Source: Linum tenue (Eukaryota; Streptophyta; Magnoliopsida; Malpighiales; Linaceae). Taken from it: a stretch of DNA of 64,000 bases. The stretch spans positions 17,881,475 through 17,945,474 of the forward strand of contig CAMGYJ010000008.1 in the NCBI GenBank assembly GCA_946122785.1, given 5' to 3'. Below are positions 23,277 through 33,601 of the stretch, piece after piece. A program made the translations under genes and the position numbers. Within the stretch, counting starts at the first letter, position 1; each line of letters starts with the position of its first letter. The notes beneath the pieces are model-generated. The model searched no databases and was not told the DNA's origin. It was given only the letters and a program-made list of their open reading frames with translations.

Positions 23277-24625
23277 TGATAGACCGTTAATTACACATGT
23301 TTTTACCCCTGTTCTTACACCGTTTGAGGTGTTGATTCTCGTGTTTTAGGCCGATTTTACGCTAGCTTGTGCTTGTTTGTGATATTTCAGGTCCTAGTAC
23401 GTGACTGGAGGCTTGGGAGCGAGTTTGGGGTCGAGTGGACGAAGATCGGACGCGTGGCGAGGTGCCAAGGAAGCCGCACGGGGAGTCCGGGACATCACAC
23501 GGCCGTGCAACTTACAATTGTGGCCGTGTGATTTTCGCCGAGAGCAAACACGGGCAGAGCAGGAAATCCACACGGCCGTGCAACCCTGGCCGTGCGGGAA
23601 GCCTGAGTTTCGACTTAATTGATACGGCGCGTTTTGACTCACACGGGCAACTGGGTGAGCCACACGGTCGTGTGGCCTGCCCGTGTGAGTCGAGAAATCT
23701 TGGTTTTTCAGCCAATTTCGAGCCAAAAGTGGGAGAATCGGATTTTGAGAGCAAAAACAGAGCCCTAGAGAGAGAAAGTGCGAAGAACACACCCTAGAAG
23801 CTATCTTGGAGCTGGGTTTCGTCAAATCGAGCTTGGAGATCGTCATAGGAGTGGAAATCATCATCCCATAGCAGATTTTCCTCATCTTTATGAGTATGAC
23901 TACTCTGATTACTGTTTTCTTCTCTCTCTCTATGGAGTAGAACCCTTCTCTCACTCGGGTATGAAGAACCCTAGTTTCTTGTTTTAGGGATTTGATTGTA
24001 ATGACTTGGGATGATTATACTGTTTGGTTTTAATCGAATGATGCATGTTTATTGAATTGATTGAAGTCTGATAAGCTTTTCTCGATTTCTGCTGCAACCT
24101 GAGATAGATAGAATCTGATTAGGTTGTTAGAGCCTCTTCATTCGATAGTAGGAGATTGGTTATACGAGAGTTAGCCAGTTTACTGCTTTGTACTGGAATT
24201 CAATTCCATTAGTGGAGTTCTGTGCTTATTGCTTCAGCTTTCTATCCCGGTGAAGACTAGTCGTCTGCCGGGTAGTTAGACTGAGAGGGTTTGGTCAGCT
24301 TAAGAGATTCCAAGCTACTGTCGGATCTTCCGCAGTCTAATCAACAGGGAATCAACCCAGGGTAATTACAATTGAACCTAACTAAGGAGCTAGGGGGACT
24401 CATTCCCGAGTGACTCTTACCTGCTTTTGAAAACCGAACCATTTCCTGCTTTCTTACTGCTTTTGCTTTAAACAACAATCAATCGAATTAGTTGGCTAGA
24501 TAATAAATTATCACGGAGTAAGCAGTAGATCTAGACCCCGGGTTGATAATAGAACTTGCCTGTTACTGCATTCCCGGACTGCGATTACACTTGGTCGCAG
24601 TTTGGTGTTGTGTTTTGGTGTGTCA
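23277..24625 (+). repeat. 5' LTR of gag-only gypsy, with GGCCGTG palindromes
   Basis: The LTR starts TGATAGACCG and ends GTGTGTCA; the inverted solo LTR at 26442-27745 confirms both ends. Between 23495 and 23690 it carries a run of CACGGCCGTG and CACACGGGC motifs. Short open frames in both strands are artefacts of this GC-rich tract. Confidence 0.85.
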
Positions 24626-24631
24626 AGTTTT

Positions 24632-24649
24632 TGGCGCCGTTGCCGGGGA
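24632..24649 (+). promoter_or_regulatory. primer-binding site complementary to tRNA-Asp
   Basis: TGGCGCCGTTGCCGGGGA begins six bases after the LTR end and matches the complement of the 3' end of plant tRNA-Asp. This site is typical of Athila/Tat gypsy elements. Confidence 0.85.
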
Positions 24650-24760
24650 ACTCTAGGTTATTGGGGAAACGTGAAAGTCTGTTACTTTAGCTTTTTTCTT
24701 TTCTTTTCCACCCTTGCTTTTCACTTGGGTGTTATGTGTTTGTTGGTGCAGCTTTGAAAC

Positions 24761-25345
24761 ATGGATCCTCATGGCTTCTCCAACCATTGGGGGTATCAAC
24801 CACCATCCGTGTGGTATTACCCCGAGACTTCCTGGAGCAATCAAGGAGGAGAAGACTATGGATTCGGATGTCAGTACCAACCCCCCTACTACGGAGAACA
24901 ACCAAACCCTTGGGAACCTCAAGAACAATGTCCTTTTCAAGAAGAGTTCCTGCCACAACCAGAGGGGCCATCTGAGTTGGAGTTAGCCATGGAGACCTTC
25001 GCGGGCCACTCTGCAGAGCCATGCTACACTTCACTGGAAGATCCGAACAATCAATTAAGGCTTCTCGTGGAGCAGTTTGCTCGAGACACGAAGAGAGCAT
25101 GCTCCAAGATGGATCTTCAAATCCAAGCCCTTGCCTCTTCCGATCCCTCATTTCTCCATGAAATGGAGCAGACTGTTCAGTGCTCGGCGAAGCAAACAGA
25201 GTGGGTGAAGCAAATTTGCTCACATCCTGCTCAAGATCACCTTTCTGCTACTACGCTAGAAGAGGTGGAGGATGACAAGGGCAGCGGGGGCGTTGAGGAG
25301 CCTACAGAAGTTATCACAGAGAACTCCCATGATAATCATGATTAG
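24761..25345 (+). CDS. Gag-like ORF of non-autonomous gypsy (194 residues)
   Basis: An uninterrupted frame starts with ATG 112 bases after the primer site (MDPHGFSNHWGYQPP). The N-terminal third is rich in P, Q, Y, W and G (NPWEPQEQ). The middle looks helical (LRLLVEQFARDTKRACSKMDLQIQ). The end is acidic. No zinc knuckle is present. I recognise the type as the short leader ORF of plant non-autonomous Athila/Tat-type elements, but no function is known to me. It may act in RNA packaging together with Gag of an autonomous relative. Confidence 0.5.
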   Translation: MDPHGFSNHWGYQPPSVWYYPETSWSNQGGEDYGFGCQYQPPYYGEQPNPWEPQEQCPFQEEFLPQPEGPSELELAMETFAGHSAEPCYTSLEDPNNQLRLLVEQFARDTKRACSKMDLQIQALASSDPSFLHEMEQTVQCSAKQTEWVKQICSHPAQDHLSATTLEEVEDDKGSGGVEEPTEVITENSHDNHD

Positions 25346-25534
25346 GAAAGTCCTCTGGTGGCAGATCACACCGTTCCTCATTTATGCTCTAACATGCTGG
25401 GCCTGTGCGAGGAGATGTAAGATGAACCCATTGAAGAAATTGCTTGGCGACTTGCTCTCCAATCTGTTCTAGAAGAAGAAGAGTGAGCAAGGATGAGGAA
25501 GGAAGTTGTGGAGGATGAGGAAGAAAGTAAATAA

Positions 25535-25981
25535 GAGGTAGTTCTTGATCTTTTCCAAGGGGAGAGACCACATTTTGAAGAAGGAAGGGGGGTTGTGGAG
25601 GCAATTGGCGTCCAGGTTGAGGATGAAGTTGAGGTGGAAGAGGCTTGCACCAGGCCTATGTTACATTTGATATCTTCACCAAACTTCGAGGAGCTGCTTG
25701 GAAAAGACCCATTTGCAGTGTCTTTTTGCCAGACTAAGACCACATCAACATTAATCCCTCTTGGTGGATGCGATGGTGGTCAATCGAATATATCTTATCT
25801 AGTTTGGGGCAGTGAGACAAGAGCAGACGCGAAGGAGAGGTCTCGTGAGTGGAGACTTCATCTTCCTCAAGGCCCCGAGCCATCTTCATCACCTATCACA
25901 TCAAATGCTCGTGACTTGAGACTCCACCTCATTAATGAGAACCTCAACTTCAAGGAGGTTCTGGGATGGACCGAAACTTAG
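25535..25981 (+). CDS. second ORF of non-autonomous gypsy, unknown function
   Basis: The open frame contains an acidic run (VQVEDEVEVEEA), then SSPNFEELLGKDPF, LIPLGGCDGGQ and a C-terminal NENLNFKEVLGWTE before a stop at 25981. The frame has no ATG at its upstream end; the first in-frame ATG is at 25595. Between it and the first ORF are several stops, so the two may once have been one protein. No enzyme motif is seen. Confidence 0.4.
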   Translation, partial: EVVLDLFQGERPHFEEGRGVVEAIGVQVEDEVEVEEACTRPMLHLISSPNFEELLGKDPFAVSFCQTKTTSTLIPLGGCDGGQSNISYLVWGSETRADAKERSREWRLHLPQGPEPSSSPITSNARDLRLHLINENLNFKEVLGWTET

Positions 25982-26441
25982 GAGCCACCGTCCGGCTCAC
26001 GACGGTAAAGAAGCGCTTGTGAGGAGGCAACCCCACCAAGGTTTGTTTTTCTTTCGTTTGTTTTTTTCGGTTTGTCCACTTGAAACTATGGTTTCTATCA
26101 CCCAGTGTGTTTTGCTGCAGTGTTTCCATCCGGTAACATCGTTCCCCTTATCCCTCCCTCTCCTCCATTGAGGGCAATGTCGTGCTTAAGTGTTGGGGGG
26201 TGCTTTGTATCGGTTGGAATATATATCTGTGTGCTTGGAGCCTAGTCCGCTGTCCGAATTGTACGATTTGAGGGCTCCAAGTACTGCTGTTTGATCATAT
26301 TGCCACTGTGTTTTGATTGATGAATTGAATGGTTTTCGGATTGATGCATGACAGCTTGATTGTGACTAGGACAACCTATGATGAGGACTAAGATGTGCAG
26401 TAGAATTATGTAGGGGCTCAGTTTTTCACCTGTTTGCTTAC

Positions 26442-27745
26442 TGACACGCTAAAACACAACACCTAACAATGGCCAAGTGTAACCAATGAAAGGGACTGCA
26501 GTATAGGCAAGTTTAATTATCAACCCGGGGTCTAGATCTACTGCTTACTCCGTGATTCTCTATTATCTAGCAAACTAATTCAAGTGATTATTGTGAAAAG
26601 TAAAAGCAACAAGAAAGCAGTAAATTGTTCGGGTTATACTGCAGTCCCTTTCAATTGCAATTCCCTGGGTTGATTTACTGATGATTAGACTGCGGAAGAT
26701 CCGACAGTAGCTTGGAATCTCTTAAGCTGACCAAGCCCTCTCAGTCTAACTACCCGGCAGACGACTAGTCCTCACCGAGTTAGAAAGCTGAGGCTATGAA
26801 CACAGAACTCCACTACTGGCGCCAAGAACACCAGTACAAAGCAGTCAACTGGCTAACTCTTGTATAGCCAATCTCCTACTATCGAATGAAGAGGCTCTAA
26901 CAACCTAATCAGATTCTATCTATCTCAGGTTGCAGCAGAAATTGAGACAAGCTGATCAGACTCAAATCAATTCAATAAACATGCATCATTCGATTAAAAT
27001 CAAACAGTAATATCATCCCAAGTCATTACAATCAAATCCCTAACACAAGGAACTAGGGTTCTTCATACCCAAGTGAGAGAAGGGTTCTACTCCATAGAGA
27101 GAGAAGAGAAAACAAGAATCGGATTAGTCATACTCATAACGATGAGGATAATCTGCTTCGGGACGATGATTTTCACTCCTATGACGATCTCCAGGCTCGA
27201 TTCGATGAAATCCAGCTCTAGGACAGCTTCTAGGATGGGTTCTTCGCACTTTCTCTCTCTAGGGCTCTGTTTTTGCTCTGAAAACACGATTCTCTCACTT
27301 TTGGCTCGAATTAGGCTTTAAAACCGACTTTCCCGAGTTGCACGGCCAGGTGCACGGCCGTGCACAACACCATTCTGGCCGTGCACCCTCAAAACGCGCC
27401 GTTTCAATAAGTTATGTCTTCGTCCATCTTGCACGGCCAGGCGCACGGCCGTGCAAGCTTCAAGCCTGCCCGTGCATGGCCTCGACATGAGGTGCACGGC
27501 CAAATGGCTCAAGTGCACGGCCGTGCAGCCTCCTGGTCTGCCCGTGCACTCCCCAAACAGCTCGCCCTTCGTCCGTTCTGCGTCCAATCGACCCCAGACT
27601 CGCTCCTAAACCTTCATTCACGTACTAGGACCTGAAATAACACAAACAAGCACAACCTAGCGTGAAATCGGCCTAAAACACGAGAATCAACACCTCAAAT
27701 GGTGTAAGTATGAGGGCAAAAACATGTGTAAATGCCGGTCTATCA
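26442..27745 (-). repeat. solo LTR in inverse orientation
   Basis: Read on the minus strand it starts TGATAGACCG and ends GCGTGTCA, as the LTR at 23277-24625 does. The 5-bp duplication CTTAC is perfect (26437-26441 and 27746-27750). Neither side carries a primer site or polypurine tract of its own. It therefore arose by insertion of a related element followed by LTR-LTR recombination. Its GC-palindrome section differs in detail from that of the first LTR. Confidence 0.92.
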
Positions 27746-27883
27746 CTTACCAACTGTGACTTGGATTGATCACTTGTTCTTGACAGTCGTTTATGAATCT
27801 AGTTCAGGGTATCAGAATGTGAGATAGAGCATATAGGTAGCCATGTGAGATTTGAGCCTTCTCGTTTCTTTCTTGTGCGATAG

Positions 27884-30857
27884 AGACTTCGTCTTTGGTG
27901 GAGAGTACCCTAAGGCCGAATCTGTGATCCATCGCATTCAAAATCCAAGGAAAATAGACTTTCCAAAAAATCGCCCGAAATCGGTGATGGTACCCCTTTG
28001 GAAACTGGCAAAAATTGCCCCTGAAGTTTTCCGCACGAATCGATGTTTGATAGACTTATTCATCCCTAAAGAATAGCCTCAGGCTGAATCCGCGATCTGC
28101 ACCCTTCAAAATCTAAGGAAAATGGCCTCTCGAAAAAATTGCCTAAAAATTACGAAAATGCCCTCCGGAATAATTCGACCAAATTTCTGCCCAAATCAGC
28201 CATCACCAGACTTCTTCCTTGGTGGAGAGTACCCTAAGGCCGAATCTGTGATCCATCGCATTCAAAATCCAAGGAAAATAGACTTTCCAAAAAATCGCCC
28301 GAAATCGGTGATGGTACCCCTTTGGAAACTGGCAAAAATTGCCCCAGAAGTTTTCCGCACGAATCGATGTTTGATAGACTTATTCATCCCTAAAGAATAG
28401 CCTCAGCCTGAATCCGCGATCTGCACCCTTCAAAATCTAAGGAAAATGGCCTCTCGAAAAAATTGCCTAAAAATTACGAAAATGCCCTCCGGAATAATTC
28501 GACCAAATTTCCGCCCAAATCGGCCATTACTAGACTTCGTCTTTGGTGGAGAGTAGCCTAAGGACGAATCTGTGATCCATCGCATTCAAAATCCAAGGAA
28601 AATAGACTTTCCAAAAAATCGCCCGAAATCGGTGATGGTACCCCTTTGGAAACTGGCAAAATTGCCCTGGAAGTTTTCCGCACGAATCGATGTTTGATAA
28701 ACTTATTCATCCCTAAAGAATAGCCTCAGCCTGAATCCGCGATCTGCACCCTTCAAAATCTAAGGAAAATGGCCTCTCGAAAAAATTGCCTAAAAATTAC
28801 GAAAATGCCCTCCGGAATAATTCGACCAAATTTCCGCCCAAATCGGCCATCACTAGACTTCATCCTTGGTGGAGAGTACCCTAAGGCCGAATCTGTGATC
28901 CATCGCATTCAAAATCCAAGGAAAATAGACTTTCCAAAAAATCGCCCGAAATCGGTGATGGTACCCCTTTGGAAACTGGCAAAAATTGCCCCGGAAGTTT
29001 TCCGCACGAATCGATGTTTGATAGACTTATTCATCCCTAAAGAATAGCCTCAGGCTGAATCCGCGATCTGCACCCTTCAAAATCTAAGGAAAATGGCCTC
29101 TCGAAAAAATTGCCTAAAAATTACGAAAATGCCCTCCGGAATAATTCGACCAAATTTATGCCCAAATCGGCCATCACTAGACTTCTTCCTTGGTGGAGAG
29201 TACCCTAAAGCCGAATCTGTGATCCATCGCATTCAAAATCCAAGTAAAATAGACTTTCCAAAAAATCGCCCGAAATCGGTGATGGTACCCCTTTGGAAAC
29301 TGGCAAAAATTGCCCCGGAAGTTTTTCGCACGAATCGATGTTTGATAGACTTATTCATCCCTAAAGAATAGCCTCAGCCTGAATCCGCGATCTGCACCCT
29401 TCAAAATCTAAGGAAAATGGCCTCTCGAAAAAATTGCCTAAAAATTACGAAAATGCCCTCCGGAATAATTCGACCAAATTTCCGCCCAAATCGGCAATTA
29501 CTAGACTTCTTCCTTGGTGGAGAGTACCCTAAGGGCGAATCTGTGATCCATCGCATTCAAAATCTAAGGAAAATGGCCTCTCGAAAAAATTGCCTAAAAA
29601 TTACGAAAATGCCCTCCGGAATAATTCGACCAAATTTCCGCCCAAATCGGCCATTACTAGACTTCGTCTTTGGTGGAGAGTACCCTAAGGCCGAATCTGT
29701 GATCCATCGCATTCAAAATCCAAGGATAATAGACTTTCCAAAAAATCGCCCGAAATCGGTGATGGTACCCCTTTGGAAACTGGCAAAAATTGCCCAGAAA
29801 GTTTTCCGCACGAATCGATGTTTGATAGACTTATTCATCCCTAAAGAATAGCCTCAGCCTGAATCCGCGATCTGCACCCTTCAAAATCTAAGGAAAATGG
29901 CCTCTCGAAAAAATTGCCTAAAAATTACGAAAATGCCCTCCGGAATAATTCGACCAAATTTTGGCCCAAATCGGCCATTACTAGACTTCGTCTTTGGTGG
30001 AGAGTACCCTAAGGCCGAATCTGTGATCCATCGCATTCAAAATCCAAGGAAAATAGACTTTCCAAAAAATCGCCCGAAATCGGTGATGGTACCCCTTTGG
30101 AAACTGGCAAAAATTGCCCCAGAAGTTTTCCGCACGAATCGATGTTTGATAGACTTATTCATCCCTAAAGAATAGCCTCAGCCTGAATCCGCGATCTGCA
30201 CCCTTCAAAATCTAAGGAAAATGGCCTCTAGAAAAAATTGCCTAAAAATTACGAAAATGCCCTCCGGAATAATTCGACCAAATTTCTGCCCAAATCGGCC
30301 ATCACTAGACTTCTTCCTTGGTGGAGAGTACCCTAAGGCCGAATCTGTGATCCATCGCATTCAAAATCCAAGGAAAATAGACTTTCCAAAAAATCGCCCG
30401 AAATCGGTGATGGTACCCCTTTGGAAACTGGCAAAAATTGCCCCGGAAGTTTTCCGCACGAATCGATGTTTGATAGACTTATTCATCCCTAAAGAATAGC
30501 CTCAGCCTGAATCCGCGATCTGCACCCTTCAAAATCTAAGGAAAATGGCCTCTCGAAAAAATTGCCTAAAAATTACGAAAATGCCCTCCGGAATAATTCG
30601 ACCAAATTTCTGCCCAAATCGGCCATCACTAGACTTCTTCCTTGGTGAAGAGTACCCTAAGGCCGAATCTGTGATCCATCGCATTCAAAATCCAAGGAAA
30701 ATAGACTTTCCAAAAAATCGCCAGAAATCGGTGATGGTACCCCTTTGGAAACTGGCAAAAATTGCCCCGGAAGTTTTCCGCACGAATCGATGTTTGATAG
30801 ACTTATTCATCCCTAAAGAATAGCCTCAGCCTGAATCCGCGATCTGCACCCTTCAAA
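27884..30857 (+). repeat. divergent left edge of the satellite
   Basis: Units here differ from the bulk and from each other. The unit at 28445-28768 has lost its open frame, and one composite unit (29417-29896) has a second half replaced by another first half. Higher divergence at an array edge is usual where homogenisation is weaker. Confidence 0.8.
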
Positions 30858-30957
30858 NNNNNNNNNNNNNNNNNNNNNNNNNNNNNNNNNNNNNNNNNNN
30901 NNNNNNNNNNNNNNNNNNNNNNNNNNNNNNNNNNNNNNNNNNNNNNNNNNNNNNNNN
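30858..30957. other. assembly gap of 100 N
   Basis: Exactly 100 N lie inside the satellite, the conventional size for a gap of unknown length. The true array may be longer or shorter than shown. Confidence 0.99.
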
Positions 30958-33601
30958 GCCATCACTAGACTTCTTCCTTGGTGGAGAGTACCCTAAGGCC
31001 GAATCTGTGATCCATCGCATTCAAAATCCAAGGAAAATAGACTTTCCAAAAAATCGCCCGAAATCGGTGATGGTACGTACCCCTTTGGAAACTGGCAAAA
31101 ATTGCCCCGGAAGTTTTCCGCACGAATCGATGTTTGATAGACTTATTCATCCCTAAAGAATAGCCTCAGCCTGAATCCGCGATCTGCACCCTTCAAAATC
31201 TAAGGAAAATGGCCTCTCGAAAAAATTGCCTAAAAATTACGAAAATGCCCTCCGGAATAATTCGACCAAATTTCCGCCCAAATCGGCCATTACTAGACTT
31301 CGTCTTTGGTGGAGAGTACCCTAAGGCCGAATCTGTGATCCATCGCATTCAAAATCCAAGGAAAATAGACTTTCCAAAAAAATCGCCCGAAATCGGTGAT
31401 GGTACCCCTTTGGAAACTGGCAAAAATTGCCCCTGAAGTTTTCCGCACGAATCGATGTTTGATAGACTTATTCATCCCTAAAGAATAGCTTCAGCCTGAA
31501 TCCGCGATCTACACCCTTCAAAATCTAAGGAAAATGGCCTCTCGAAAAAATTGCCTAAAAATTACGAAAATGCCCTCCGGAATAATTCGACCAAATTTCT
31601 GCCCAAATCGGCCATCACTAGACTTCTTCCTTGGTGGAGAGTACCCTAAGGCCGAATCTGTGATCCATCGCATTCAAAATCCAAGGAAAATAGACTTTCC
31701 AAAAAATCGCCCGACATCGGTGATGGTACCCCTTTGGAAACTGGCAAAAATTGCCCCGGAAGTTTTCCGCACGAATCGATGTTTGATAGACTTATTCATC
31801 CCTAAAGAATAGCCTCAGCCTGAATCCGCGATCTGCACCCTTCAAAATCTAAGGAAAATGGCTTCTCGAAAAAATCGCCTAAAAATTACGAAAATGCCCT
31901 CCGGAATAATTCGACCAAATTTCGGCCCAAATCGGCCATCACTAGACTTCTTCCTTGGTGGAGAGTACCCTAAGGCCGAATCTGTGATCCATCGCATTCA
32001 AAATCCAAGGAAAATAGACTTTCCAAAAAATCGCCCGAAATCGGTGATGGTACGTACCCCTTTGGAAACTGGCAAAAATTGCCCCGGAAGTTTTCCGCAC
32101 GAATCGATGTTTGATAGACTTATTCATCCCTAAAGAATAGCCTCAGCCTGAATCCGCGATCTGCACCCTTCAAAATCTAAGGAAAATGGCCTCTCGAAAA
32201 AATTGCCTAAAAATTACGAAAATGCCCTCCGGAATAATTCGACCAAATTTCCGCCCAAATCGGCCATTACTAGACTTCGTCTTTGGTGGAGAGTACCCTA
32301 AGGCCGAATCTGTGATCCATCGCATTCAAAATCCAAGGAAAATAGACTTTCCAAAAAATCGCCCGAAATCGGTGATGGTACCCCTTTGGAAACTGGCAAA
32401 AATTGCCCCTGAAGTTTTCCGCACGAATCGATGTTTGATAGACTTATTCATCCCTAAAGAATAGCTTCAGCCTGAATCCGCGATCTACACCCTTCAAAAT
32501 CTAAGGAAAATGGCCTCTCGAAAAAATTGCCTAAAAATTACGAAAATGCCTTCCGGAATAATTCGACCAAATTTCTGCCCAAATCGGCCATCACTAGACT
32601 TCTTCCTTGGTGGAGAGTACCCTAAGGCCGAATCTGTGATCCATCGCATTCAAAATCCAAGGAAAATAGACTTTCCAAAAAATCGCCCGAAATCGGTGAT
32701 GGTACCCCTTTGGAAACTGGCAAAAATTGCCCCGGAAGTTTTCCGCACGAATCGATGTTTGATAGACTTATTCATCCCTAAAGAATAGCCTCAGCCTGAA
32801 TCCGCGATCTGCACCCTTCAAAATCTAAGGAAAATGGCTTCTCGAAAAAATTGCCTAAAAATTACGAAAATGCCCTCCGGAATAATTCGACCAAATTTCT
32901 GCCCAAATCGGCCATCACTAGACTTCTTCCTTGGTGGAGAGTACCCTAAGGCCGAATCTGTGATCCATCGCATTCAAAATCCAAGGAAAATAGACTTTCC
33001 AAAAAATCGCCCGAAATCGGTGATGGTACCCCTTTGGAAACTGGCAAAAATTGCCCCGGAAGTTTTCCGCACGAATCGATGTTTGATAGACTTATTCATC
33101 CCTAAAGAATAGCCTCAGCCTGAATCCGCGATCTGCACCCTTCAAAATCTAAGGAAAATGGCCTCTCGAAAAAATTGCCTAAAAATTACGAAAATGCCCT
33201 CCGGAATAATTCGACCAAATTTCCGCCCAAATCGGCCATTACTAGACTTCGTCTTTGGTGGAGAGTACCCTAAGGCCGAATCTGTGATCCATCGCATTCA
33301 AAATCCAAGGAAAATAGACTTTCCAAAAAATCGCCCGAAATCGGTGATGGTACCCCTTTGGAAACTGGCAAAAATTGCCCCTGAAGTTTTCCGCACGAAT
33401 CGATGTTTGATAGACTTATTCATCCCTAAAGAATAGCTTCAGCCTGAATCCGCGATCTACACCCTTCAAAATCTAAGGAAAATGGCCTCTCGAAAAAATT
33501 GCCTAAAAATTACGAAAATGCCCTCCGGAATAATTCGACCAAATTTCTGCCCAAATCGTCCATCACTAGACTTCTTCCTTGGTGGAGAGTACCCTAAGGC
33601 C

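Larger units (their letters stand above)
23277..27883 (+). mobile_element. gag-only Athila/Tat-type gypsy element, 3' end missing
   Basis: It has a 5' LTR (23277-24625), a tRNA-Asp primer site, Gag-like reading frames (24761-25981), and a 3' untranslated part with AAGTGTTGGGGGGTGC near 26190. An inverted solo LTR of the same family (26442-27745) interrupts that part, which resumes at 27751 and stops at the satellite border near 27884. No protease, reverse transcriptase or integrase motif exists, so it is non-autonomous (LARD or TR-GAG type). No direct 3' LTR is visible. Confidence 0.7.

Noticed and set aside
23394..23954. Minus-strand open frame of 186 codons
   Set aside because: It lies inside the GC-palindrome part of an LTR, which lowers stop frequency in all frames, and the solo LTR does not conserve it.
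24632..24649. tRNA gene
   Set aside because: The sequence is only the complement of a tRNA 3' end and works as a primer site; no cloverleaf follows.
24732..25223. Minus-strand 163-codon frame
   Set aside because: It is antisense to the better supported Gag-like frame that follows the primer site.
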